Shown here: piece by piece, positions 22,598-29,314 of the stretch
Layout of the letters: each line of letters begins with the position of its first letter
Numbering within the stretch: the first letter of the stretch is position 1
From: Deltaproteobacteria bacterium UBA1386
GTDB taxonomy: Bacteria; Desulfobacterota; Syntrophorhabdia; Syntrophorhabdales; Syntrophorhabdaceae
Length of the DNA stretch: 29,314 bases
Assembly (NCBI GenBank): GCA_002305765.1
Contig: DBQU01000099.1
Coordinates: 1 to 29,314, forward strand
Direction: 5' to 3'
Position numbers and translations under genes: made by a program
Notes under the pieces: model-generated
The model's database searches: none
What the model saw: only the letters and a program-made list of their open reading frames with translations
Told to the model about the DNA's origin: nothing

Positions 22598-23725
22598 ATG
22601 AGTTACCGGGAACGTGTCCATCGCAGCACGACGATAGTCTGTGTCCTCTTCTTCATCGCCATCTTCCTTCTCTTCATGGTTGGGATGGCGGACGCGGCCC
22701 GCATCAAGGAGATGGGCTACATCAACGGAGCGAGGACCAACCAGCTTATCGGCTACGGGCTCGTCATCGGTCTTGCCGGCACGGGGGACAAGTCGAACAC
22801 GATCTTCACGAACCAGTCCCTTGCCAATATGCTGGAGACCATGGGCATCAGGGTTGACCCCAAAACGACGAAGGTGAACAACGTTGCCGCCGTTATGGTC
22901 ACCTGCAACCTGCCTCCCTTCGCGCGGATAGGGAGCAAGGTCGACGTCACCGTCTCTTCCATCGGCGACGCCAAGAGCATTGAAGGAGGCGTCCTGGTGA
23001 CGACGCCCCTCAAGGGGGTCGATGGGCAGGTGTATGCCATGGCGCAGGGTTCGACGGTGGTCGGCGGTTTTCTGGCATCGGGTCAGGGTGCCTCGGTGCA
23101 GAAGAACCATCCGACGGTGGGCCGGATAGTGAACGGTGCCACCATCGAGCGGGAGGTCATCTCCGAGGACTACAAGGGGAGCCAGGTCATGATCGCCCTG
23201 AAGATGCCCGACTTCACCAATGCCCGGAGGATAGCCGACCGCATCAACGAGACCTTCGGCGGAGCCGCCCATGCGAAGGACGCCGGGACCGTGAACGTGA
23301 CGATACCGCCGACCATGAGGAACAACCCCGTGCAATTCCTGTCGGTGGTGGAAAACCTCGACATCAAGACGGACATGCAGGCAAAGATAGTGGTTGACGA
23401 GAAGACGGGAACGGTCGTCATCGGCGAGAACGTGCGCGTCTCCACTGTCGTCATCTCCCACGGGAACATAAGCGTCCAGATCAAGGAAGATGCCCGCGTG
23501 AGCCAGCCCATGCCGTTCGGTCAGGGTCAGACGGTGGTAACGCCGGATACGCAAATAAAGGTGCGTGAGGACCGCGGGAAGTTCTATCTCCTCGAGGCGG
23601 GCATCTCCATCCGGGAACTCGTCAACGCCCTCAACGCGACGGGGATCTCGACGAGGGACGTCATAACGATACTGCAGACCATCAAGGCGTCAGGCGCTCT
23701 TCATGCCGACCTTGAGGTCATATAG
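22598..23725 (+). CDS. flgI: Flagellar P-ring protein FlgI
   Basis: FlgI forms the P ring around the rod in the peptidoglycan layer. The 375-residue product has an N-terminal export signal (about residues 10-35, including VCVLFFIAIFLLFMVGMADA) and the family core ARIKEMGYINGARTNQLIGY, then GLVIGLAGTGDKS and MLETMGIRVDP. Later motifs are VKNVAAVMVT-like VNNVAAVMVTCNLPPFARIG and SIGDAKSIEGGVLVTTPLKG. The start at 22598 has GGGAGA four bases upstream. An ATG 24 bases earlier lies within flgH and lacks a ribosome site. Confidence 0.97.
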   Translation: MSYRERVHRSTTIVCVLFFIAIFLLFMVGMADAARIKEMGYINGARTNQLIGYGLVIGLAGTGDKSNTIFTNQSLANMLETMGIRVDPKTTKVNNVAAVMVTCNLPPFARIGSKVDVTVSSIGDAKSIEGGVLVTTPLKGVDGQVYAMAQGSTVVGGFLASGQGASVQKNHPTVGRIVNGATIEREVISEDYKGSQVMIALKMPDFTNARRIADRINETFGGAAHAKDAGTVNVTIPPTMRNNPVQFLSVVENLDIKTDMQAKIVVDEKTGTVVIGENVRVSTVVISHGNISVQIKEDARVSQPMPFGQGQTVVTPDTQIKVREDRGKFYLLEAGISIRELVNALNATGISTRDVITILQTIKASGALHADLEVI

Positions 23726-23738
23726 GAGGCCGCTCACT

Positions 23739-24086
23739 GTGTCTGAAAGCGTAAAGTCGATAATGGCTGGTTTGCCGCCCGCAATCTCGATGGGGATCGG
23801 CACGATGGAACGCGATCTGTCAGGTTCCTCGGAGGCGGACAAGGAAAAGGTCTGCCGGAGCTTCGAGTCCTTCATGATCTACAGCATGATAAAGCACCTG
23901 GAAAAGACGACGAAAATGTCCAAAAAGGGGTATGCCGAGGAAACCTACATGGCCATGGTGTACGAAAAAGTTGCCGATTTCCTTGCGGATAAAGGTGTCG
24001 GCATAAAAGAAATGCTCATGAAATATTCCGACAGGGAAAATGCTAAAGTAATTCCTCAGAGCGGCGATAATACCGGTAAGCGATAG
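23739..24086 (+). CDS. flgJ: FlgJ-like rod-binding protein, N-terminal domain only
   Basis: FlgJ N-terminal domains cap the growing rod. In enterobacteria a muramidase domain is fused to the C-terminus, but many other bacteria have the short form. The 115-residue product shows the rod-binding signature KVCRSFESFMIYSMIKHLEK, then YAEETYMAMVYEKVADFLAD and KGVGIKEMLM. No muramidase domain follows here. GTG 23739 is chosen because AGGAGG lies nine bases upstream. An ATG at 23703 overlaps flgI and would put that ribosome site inside the gene. Its last 43 bases carry a sigma-28 promoter for flgM. Confidence 0.85.
   Translation: MSESVKSIMAGLPPAISMGIGTMERDLSGSSEADKEKVCRSFESFMIYSMIKHLEKTTKMSKKGYAEETYMAMVYEKVADFLADKGVGIKEMLMKYSDRENAKVIPQSGDNTGKR
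24044..24070 (+). promoter_or_regulatory. Sigma-28 (FliA) promoter of flgM
   Basis: TAAAGTAA (24044-24051), then GGCGATAA (24063-24070), with 15 bases between TAAA and the -10 box. This matches the FliA consensus TAAA-N15-GCCGATAA at all but one defined base. It lies inside the 3' end of flgJ, about 22 bases before the flgM leader starts to be read, and should drive flgM-flgN-flgK-flgL. Confidence 0.8.
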
Positions 24087-24098
24087 AGGAGGTGGACC

Positions 24099-24413
24099 AT
24101 GAAGATCCAAAACGGCAACAAACCCGACCTGCTTGACAGCCTCGTCAAGACCGCTCAGGTAAAGCCGCAGCAGCAGAAAGACCTTTCCGTGGAACAGAGG
24201 AAGGGCCAGGGCGCAAGCTACGACAAGGTGGAGCTTTCATCCAGGAAGCAGGAAGTGGACCGGCTTACGGAGAAGGCCAAGACCCAGTCCGTGGTCCGGG
24301 AAGAAAAGGTCGAAGAGTTAAGGGCCAGGATCGAGGACGGGACGTACAATGCCCGAGGCCAGATAGTTGCTGGCAGCATACTGAGATCCAATATCCTGGA
24401 CGAGCTGCTCTAA
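24099..24413 (+). CDS. flgM: Anti-sigma-28 factor FlgM
   Basis: FlgM binds sigma-28 (FliA) and blocks late flagellar transcription until it is exported through the finished hook. The 104-residue protein has the expected shape: a polar, probably disordered N-terminal half and a helical C-terminal sigma-binding part. The motifs YDKVELSSRKQEVDRL, REEKVEELRARIEDGTY and AGSILRSNILDELL match FlgM. GAGGAGG lies before the ATG. A sigma-28 promoter upstream gives the usual feedback loop. It overlaps the next gene by one base. Confidence 0.93.
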   Translation: MKIQNGNKPDLLDSLVKTAQVKPQQQKDLSVEQRKGQGASYDKVELSSRKQEVDRLTEKAKTQSVVREEKVEELRARIEDGTYNARGQIVAGSILRSNILDELL

Positions 24414-24847
24414 TGATGACGGACGCCATCATCGAAATGACGAAGAGAGAGGAGAAAACCCTGAAGGAGTTTCTGACGGCCCTTCAGATGGAGCGCGACG
24501 CCATCATATCCTTTTCACTGGATGGCATAATCGCGGGGAACAACAAGAAGGAAGAGATCTTAAGAAAGCTCGAGTACCTGAAGGCGGAAAAGGAAAAGCT
24601 GCTGGAGGGTGCGGGGGACAGGGAGGCCATCGTGGCCGACGAGACAATGCGGTCCCTCAACGGACAGCTGGCCGTGGTGATGAAAGAGATAAAGGTCGCC
24701 ATGGACAAGAACATGAAGCTTCTCTCCTTCTCCATCGATCACGTCAGATCGTCGATAGAGAACATTATCGGACACATAAGCGGCAACATGGGTTACGGAA
24801 AAAAGAGAGAGGACCTCTCTTCCGTACTTCTCTCTAAGGTCATCTAA
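24413..24847 (+). CDS. flgN: FlgN-like chaperone for hook-associated proteins
   Basis: FlgN is the cytoplasmic export chaperone of FlgK and FlgL. The 144-residue product is almost entirely helical with long charged segments (MTKREEKTLKEFLTALQMER, LRKLEYLKAEKEKLLEG) and a C-terminal helix ending MGYGKKRED. Sequence alone is weakly conserved in this family; the place between flgM and flgK is the main evidence. Its ATG shares a base with the flgM stop (TAATG) and no strong ribosome site is present, so translation is probably coupled. Confidence 0.82.
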   Translation: MMTDAIIEMTKREEKTLKEFLTALQMERDAIISFSLDGIIAGNNKKEEILRKLEYLKAEKEKLLEGAGDREAIVADETMRSLNGQLAVVMKEIKVAMDKNMKLLSFSIDHVRSSIENIIGHISGNMGYGKKREDLSSVLLSKVI

Positions 24848-24866
24848 CGCACGAAGAAGGGTAACA

Positions 24867-26267
24867 ATGGGTATCACCTCTATCCTCAATATCGCTAGAA
24901 ACGCCCTCTTTGCACAGCAGACCTCGCTGCAGGTCCTCTCGAACAACATCGCCAATGTGAACACGAAGGGTTACGCGCGCCAGGAGGCGGTCCTCACCGA
25001 GGCCGACGCCGTGATGGGCGATACCGGGCTTCTCATAGGCAACGGGGTGAGGGTCGACCGGGTCGCGAGCCACTACGACAAATACCTGGAATTCACCGTG
25101 GCGAGGCAGTATACCGCGCTGGGGGAACAGAAGACATACGAGAAGTTCTTCACCCGGATCGAGAGTGTTCTCGACGAGACCAATTCCAAGCTTACGTCGA
25201 ATATCACGGCCTTTTTCAACTCATGGCAGAGCCTGTCCGCCGATCCTCTGAGCACGGTCGCGAGGGCCGACGTGGCGCTGAAAGCCACCAATCTCTGCCA
25301 GGGTATCCGCAATACGTATGCCCAGCTGAAGAACCTCCAGGTGGAGACCGACAACAACGTGGCCAGTGAGGTCACAGAGATCAATAACCTTACCGCCTCC
25401 ATCGCGGTGTTGAACCAGAAGACCTATGAAGCGGCGGCCGGTGGAAGCGAGAGCGCGAGTTTCACGAGCCAGAGGCTCATGGCGCTGCAGGAGCTTTCGG
25501 GGAAACTGGACCTTCAGTATTTCGAGGACGAGAACGGCGGGCTGACAGTCATGACGGCTGACGGGAAGCTCCTTGTTGAAAAGGGGATATCATACGAACT
25601 GACAGCCGAGAAGACGGGCAGCGACAATTTCTACCACGTCTACTGGAAGGGCAATTCCGCTAATTCCGTCGACATCACGGATGGCATAGGCGGAGGAACG
25701 CTGAAGAGCCTCATCGATCTCAGGGACACCCAGTTCACCTCCTTCATCGACGACATCGACGATCTTGCGCGGTCACTCATGACGGAGGTCAACGCCATCC
25801 ACGCTACCGGCTATAACCCGGGGGGGACCACGGGGGTCAACTTCTTTGAGAACTTGACGCGGGACTATGCGGCGAACCTCGACATCAGCGACGAGATCAA
25901 GGCGGACGTGAATTATATAGCCGTGACCTCGTCGGCATCGAACCTGTCCGGCAATGATATTGCCCTCGCCATCGCCGACCTGGGTACCGCCGATGTGACG
26001 ATCGGCGGGACGACCACGACCTATGTCAGCTATTCCGCATCCATTGCAAGCACCATAGGCAACCTTTCGCAGAATGCACAGAACCTTTCGGAGTATCATC
26101 AGAACCTTCTGGACATGGTATCGAACCAGCGTGAAAGCGTTTCCGGCGTTTCCATAGATGAGGAGATGTCGAATCTCATAAAGTTCCAGTATGCCTATCA
26201 GGCCGCGGCGCGCCTCATCAATGTCGCCGATACCCTGATGAGCGCCCTGATCGGGATCGGAAGATGA
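24867..26267 (+). CDS. flgK: Hook-filament junction protein FlgK (HAP1)
   Basis: FlgK is the first junction protein between hook and filament. The 466-residue protein has the conserved N-terminal coiled-coil region (ILNIARNALFAQQTSLQVLS, NNIANVNTKGYARQEAVL). The middle includes FFNSWQSLSADPLSTVARAD, and the C-terminal helix reads VSIDEEMSNLIKFQYAYQAA with ARLINVADTLMSALI. The length is within the usual range. AAGGG lies five bases before the ATG. The stop overlaps the flgL start by four bases (ATGA). Confidence 0.96.
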   Translation: MGITSILNIARNALFAQQTSLQVLSNNIANVNTKGYARQEAVLTEADAVMGDTGLLIGNGVRVDRVASHYDKYLEFTVARQYTALGEQKTYEKFFTRIESVLDETNSKLTSNITAFFNSWQSLSADPLSTVARADVALKATNLCQGIRNTYAQLKNLQVETDNNVASEVTEINNLTASIAVLNQKTYEAAAGGSESASFTSQRLMALQELSGKLDLQYFEDENGGLTVMTADGKLLVEKGISYELTAEKTGSDNFYHVYWKGNSANSVDITDGIGGGTLKSLIDLRDTQFTSFIDDIDDLARSLMTEVNAIHATGYNPGGTTGVNFFENLTRDYAANLDISDEIKADVNYIAVTSSASNLSGNDIALAIADLGTADVTIGGTTTTYVSYSASIASTIGNLSQNAQNLSEYHQNLLDMVSNQRESVSGVSIDEEMSNLIKFQYAYQAAARLINVADTLMSALIGIGR

Positions 26268-28084
26268 GAATTTCGGAAAGCATGCGGTACAGGCTGTTCC
26301 AATCCTGCATAAACAGCATGGGACAGCAGCTTACGGACATTGAGAAGAAGATATCGACGCAAAAGAAGATCAATGCCCCTTCGGACGACCCCCTCATCTT
26401 TGCCCGGTGCGTCGAGTATGATTCGGATCTGAGCGTCGGCACCCAGTTCAACGACAATCTGCAGCGTCTTAAGACCCTTGTCGGCATGTACGATACATCC
26501 ATGTCGAGCATTGATGACCAGCTTGCCACCCTGGGAGAGATGGCCGCGGGTTATGACTCCGTGGACACGAGTCTGCGCCAGTCCTATGTCGATGAACTGC
26601 AGGGCATAATCGAGCACCTCGTCACCGTGGGCAACACGAGACTGGGGAACACGTATATTTTTGGAGGACAGCAGGCCGACAGCTCCCCTTTCCGCCTGAA
26701 CAACGATTACTCCGTGACATACATGGTGTCCGCCGGGGGCGAGGACGCGACGAACATCTACGTCGACAGCTCCCAGCTGGGGCAATACGGTCTGTCCGGC
26801 CGGGAAGCCTTTTACAGCACCACAAAGATAGCCTTCGGCAACGTGAGCAACGCGTATCAGGGGGACATCTATTCGAATACGGGCAGTTTTGCCTACGTTC
26901 TCAATGCGGGGAACCGCACGATGTATCTGAACGGCGCGGCGGTCAATCTCACCGCGGGTGTCTACACGGGAAACACACTCGCGCAGGAGATCCAGACACG
27001 GCTCGGCGCCGACTACTCCGTGGCCTTTGATTCCACGACGCGGAAATTCGTCATCACCAACAATACGACAGGCTCCGTGACCTTCAACTGGTCCAACGCG
27101 GGGGCCACCGCCGCCGGCGTCCTCGGGTTCGACGCCGTCGATTCCGTTGTTGCGGCGGGCGAGACGGAAATGAGCGACCTCGACACGGGAAGAGGGGCCT
27201 TCATCGTGAAGATCGCCGCCGGCGGGGCGACGACGGGCGCGCTGGCCTCGAGGGCGACGTACTCCTATTCGACGGACGGCGGGCTGACATGGTCGGCAGC
27301 GATGTCCGTCAGCACGGGAGGGGCGGACACGACCGCGGGTGACATAGTCATAGATGCGACAAACAATACCTTCTATCGCAACGGAGCCGCCGTAACGCTC
27401 GCAAACGGCACCTATACCGGGGCCGGCCTCGCGGCGCAGATGCAGACGCAGCTGGGTGCGGGATATTCCGTCTCCTACGACGCTTCAACGCGGAAATTCG
27501 GCATCACCAATAACACGGGTTCCGTCGTGACCTTCAACTGGTCCAACGCGGGGGCCACCGCCGCCGGCGTCCTCGGATTTGACAACCTGGATTCCGTGAT
27601 CAGCAGCGGCAACACCGACACCGGCGACTATGACGCGGGAATGTTCATAGACGGTTCAGGCGTGCCCAACGCCACCAACAACCGCATCAAGTTCGCCTTC
27701 GGAACGACGGATACGACGCTCAGCGCAAACGACACCTTCCAGGTGAAGGACCTGAGCGTCTTCGAACTCCTCAAGAATTTCAAGGATGCCTTCGAAGCCG
27801 GCAATTCGACCTGGGTGTCAAAGAACATCGGCCACATAGAAACGGCACGGAGCGCGGCAACAAAGACCAACGCGGTGGTGGCATTCCAGGGCACCCGGGC
27901 AGAGATGCTCATAGAGAACAATGACGCCAGGAAGAACCGGATCGAGGAAGAGAAGTCTCAACTCGTCAGCGCCGACACCGCCCAGCTCGGCACGGAGTTC
28001 ACCGTTCTCCTCAACACCTATCAAACCCTCCTCGCCGCCTTCTCGAAGATGCAGTCCATCACTATCCTCAACTACCTCACCTAA
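26264..28084 (+). CDS. flgL: Enlarged hook-filament junction protein FlgL (HAP3)
   Basis: FlgL is the second junction protein, closely related to flagellin. The 606-residue product is about twice the usual 300 or so residues. The N-terminal part (MRISESMRYRLFQSCINSMG to about residue 160, with NTYIFGGQQADSSPF) and the C-terminal part (about 500-606, with ENNDARKNRIEEEKSQL) are normal for FlgL. Between them lies a surface insert with two related segments of about 95 residues (about 209-310 and 360-455). Both read NGAAV...GVYTG or GTYTG, then YSV, STRKF.ITNNT and TFNWSNAGATAAGVLGFD. The insert is Ala-, Gly- and Thr-rich and likely forms an exposed domain. Confidence 0.93.
   Translation: MRISESMRYRLFQSCINSMGQQLTDIEKKISTQKKINAPSDDPLIFARCVEYDSDLSVGTQFNDNLQRLKTLVGMYDTSMSSIDDQLATLGEMAAGYDSVDTSLRQSYVDELQGIIEHLVTVGNTRLGNTYIFGGQQADSSPFRLNNDYSVTYMVSAGGEDATNIYVDSSQLGQYGLSGREAFYSTTKIAFGNVSNAYQGDIYSNTGSFAYVLNAGNRTMYLNGAAVNLTAGVYTGNTLAQEIQTRLGADYSVAFDSTTRKFVITNNTTGSVTFNWSNAGATAAGVLGFDAVDSVVAAGETEMSDLDTGRGAFIVKIAAGGATTGALASRATYSYSTDGGLTWSAAMSVSTGGADTTAGDIVIDATNNTFYRNGAAVTLANGTYTGAGLAAQMQTQLGAGYSVSYDASTRKFGITNNTGSVVTFNWSNAGATAAGVLGFDNLDSVISSGNTDTGDYDAGMFIDGSGVPNATNNRIKFAFGTTDTTLSANDTFQVKDLSVFELLKNFKDAFEAGNSTWVSKNIGHIETARSAATKTNAVVAFQGTRAEMLIENNDARKNRIEEEKSQLVSADTAQLGTEFTVLLNTYQTLLAAFSKMQSITILNYLT
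27077..27126 (+). repeat. 50-bp exact repeat in flgL, copy 1
   Basis: Identical over 50 bases to 27527-27576, in the same reading frame 450 bp apart. It encodes VTFNWSNAGATAAGVLG. Confidence 0.9.
27527..27576 (+). repeat. 50-bp exact repeat in flgL, copy 2
   Basis: Second copy of the repeat at 27077-27126. Flanking sequence is clearly related but diverged, which suggests a duplication with later sequence exchange in this core. Confidence 0.9.
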
Positions 28085-28090
28085 GACCGG

Positions 28091-28118
28091 TCTCATGTTT
28101 CAGGTCTCAGGTTTCAGG
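28091..28118. repeat. 7-bp-period array, TTTCAGG type
   Basis: Four heptamers directly after flgL: TCTCATG, TTTCAGG, TCTCAGG, TTTCAGG. Confidence 0.75.
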
Positions 28119-28200
28119 TGTAGAGGCCACAAAAAACGGCTGCAATCTCCAGTAAGTCCCGCAGACCATGTGGTCCGTTCACGGTCTGTTCGGTCTTCAG

Positions 28201-28228
28201 CTTGAAACTTGAAACTTGAAACTTGAAA
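28201..28228. repeat. 7-bp-period array, four exact CTTGAAA units
   Basis: Four identical CTTGAAA heptamers followed by CC, about 30 bases before the fdhD start. An ATG-open frame passes through it but is not part of FdhD. Confidence 0.85.
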
Positions 28229-28261
28229 CCGTCTTCTGTATCCTTCTTCAGGAGGGTTGCG

Positions 28262-29059
28262 ATGGTGGATGTGCGTGAGGTTCCCGTGGTGAAGCGGTCC
28301 GGTGGGGATGTTGTCCGAAAGGTTGAACGCGTCGCCATGGAGGAGCCCCTTGAAGTGTGTATCGAGAATGAACCCTTCTATACGACCATGCGCCTGCCGG
28401 GCGAGGAGATAGCCCTCGCCCTCGGGCTTTGTTACACCGACGGGCTAATAAGCTCCATGGACGACATCGCCGGTGCCAATTATTGCGGCGACGTGTCGGC
28501 GAACAAGGTCAACCTTTATCTGAGCGATGCAAAGAAGGAGGACGGACCTCTTGCGCCGAAGCGGCGGCAGCTGACCGTGTACTCCAGCTGCGGAGTCTGC
28601 GGGTCCGATCTGATCGGGGACCTCACGAAGTCGATACCGGTCATAGAGAAGAGGGCCAAGGTGGAGTTCTCCCGGCTCTTTTCCATGCAGAAGACGATGG
28701 TCGACAAGCAGAAGGCCCATCATCTGACGGGGGGGACTCACGCGGCCTCACTTTTCGATGGGCAGGGCGGTTTCCTGGCCTTCGCTGAAGACGTGGGGCG
28801 TCACAACGCCCTTGACAAGGCCATCGGCAAGCTCCTCCTCGAAGGAAGGGCTGGCGAGGCGGTCATCGTCCACCTGAGTTCGCGTCTGAGCTACGAGATG
28901 GTCGTGAAGGCCGCGAGGCTCGGGGCCGAGATAGTGACCGGCGTGTCCGCCGCCACGTCACTTGCGATAGAGACGGCGGAGGCCCTCGGCATTACCCTCA
29001 TAGGCACTCTCAGAAACCCCAGGGGGAATATCTTCACCCATCCTGACCGGATTCTCTGA
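28262..29059 (+). CDS. fdhD: Formate dehydrogenase sulfurtransferase FdhD
   Basis: FdhD passes sulfur from a cysteine desulfurase to the molybdenum or tungsten bis-guanine-dinucleotide cofactor of formate dehydrogenases. The 265-residue protein has the catalytic pair C110 and C113 in YSSCGVCGSDL, the motif GGTHAASLFDGQGGFLAFAE, then DVGRHNALDKAIGKLLLEG. The C-terminus has SSRLSYEMVVKAARLGAEIV and NPRGNIFTHPDRI, as in the family. AGGAGGG lies five bases before the ATG. The upstream 13 codons of the frame cover the heptamer array and are excluded. No formate dehydrogenase gene is in the window. Confidence 0.95.
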   Translation: MVDVREVPVVKRSGGDVVRKVERVAMEEPLEVCIENEPFYTTMRLPGEEIALALGLCYTDGLISSMDDIAGANYCGDVSANKVNLYLSDAKKEDGPLAPKRRQLTVYSSCGVCGSDLIGDLTKSIPVIEKRAKVEFSRLFSMQKTMVDKQKAHHLTGGTHAASLFDGQGGFLAFAEDVGRHNALDKAIGKLLLEGRAGEAVIVHLSSRLSYEMVVKAARLGAEIVTGVSAATSLAIETAEALGITLIGTLRNPRGNIFTHPDRIL

Positions 29060-29113
29060 ACACAGATAATGACCAATTGACCAAATACCAATAATCAGAC
29101 AGGAAGATAACAA

Positions 29114-29247
29114 CTCCCGTCATCCCGCACCCTCTCCCCCGTCATCCGGGGCCCTTCGGCCACGACCTCGATCAACTGCACGGCGGGGAACCTTCTCCCC
29201 CGTCATCCCCGCACCCTCTCCCCCGTCATCCCGGCGAAGGCCGGGAT
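29114..29247. repeat. GC-rich direct repeats ending in a dRS3-like palindrome
   Basis: Words of the type CTCCCCCGTCATCC occur four times. A 21-bp stretch starting GCACCCTCTCC is identical at 29127-29147 and 29211-29231. At 29228-29247 the arms ATCCCGGC and GCCGGGAT flank GAAG, a perfect 8-bp-arm palindrome. It resembles the ATTCCC-N8-GGGAAT repeats (dRS3) known from Neisseria and similar dispersed repeats in other proteobacteria. No gene is seen from 29060 to the window end. Confidence 0.6.
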
Positions 29248-29314
29248 CCAGGAGACATGCTGTCGTGGCAGAGAACACGCAAGAGATAATACCTGCAGAA
29301 GTTTGACAGGAGGG

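Noticed and set aside
21885..28084. Search for further sigma-54 or sigma-28 promoters within the flagellar operon
   Set aside because: TGGCACG at 22552 has no TTGC at the required distance, and no second FliA-type pair was found before flgK or flgL.

Overview
The window looks like a chromosomal segment of a Gram-negative, flagellated, probably anaerobic bacterium of the old Deltaproteobacteria (Desulfobacterota, possibly a Syntrophorhabdales-like lineage). The clues are P-ring and L-ring flagellar genes, the gene order flgF-G-A-H-I-J-M-N-K-L, an fdhD gene for formate dehydrogenase maturation, a pyruvoyl-dependent arginine decarboxylase, and sigma-54 and sigma-28 type flagellar promoters. The lineage is inference; no rRNA gene is present.

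Left part (1-8562, minus strand): a complete type I-C CRISPR-Cas locus, read right to left as cas3-cas5c-cas8c-cas7-cas4-cas1-cas2-leader-array. Two repeats and one full spacer are visible before the array leaves the window at base 1. A strong internal ribosome binding site inside cas8c marks a Cas11c small subunit. A 63-codon ORF overlaps the start of cas3. Positions 8563-9252 hold no convincing gene, only palindromes, an inverted-repeat pair and short tandem arrays.

Second part (9253-11464, plus strand): an AbiE-type toxin-antitoxin pair (abiEi, abiEii) next to the CRISPR locus, so this is a small defence island. A palindrome sits just upstream of abiEi. AbiEii appears to start at a CTG codon. 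A diverged SGNH-hydrolase-like gene overlaps the toxin stop codon.

Middle (11621-19206): a periplasmic solute-binding protein coupled to a membrane hybrid histidine kinase, closed by a terminator. Then come a minus-strand pyruvoyl arginine decarboxylase, a secreted cyclophilin and a membrane coiled-coil protein. On the plus strand follow a 44-residue small ORF behind a sigma-28-like promoter and an HNH endonuclease-HIT hydrolase-nucleoside phosphorylase cluster.

Right part (19555-28084, plus strand): a flagellar operon for the distal rod, P and L rings, rod assembly, anti-sigma-28 factor, FlgN chaperone and hook-filament junction. A near-consensus sigma-54 promoter lies directly in front of flgF, and a sigma-28 promoter inside the end of flgJ should drive flgM-N-K-L. 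FlgL is about twice the usual size because of a repeated insert. fdhD follows, then a stretch of GC-rich repeats.

The most unusual genome-scale signal is a set of at least ten degenerate tandem arrays with a strict 7-bp period (GTTGCGG, GTTTCAG, CTTGAAA and CGTAAGG-like words), all in intergenic DNA, plus two 9-bp-period arrays in front of the flagellar sigma-54 promoter.
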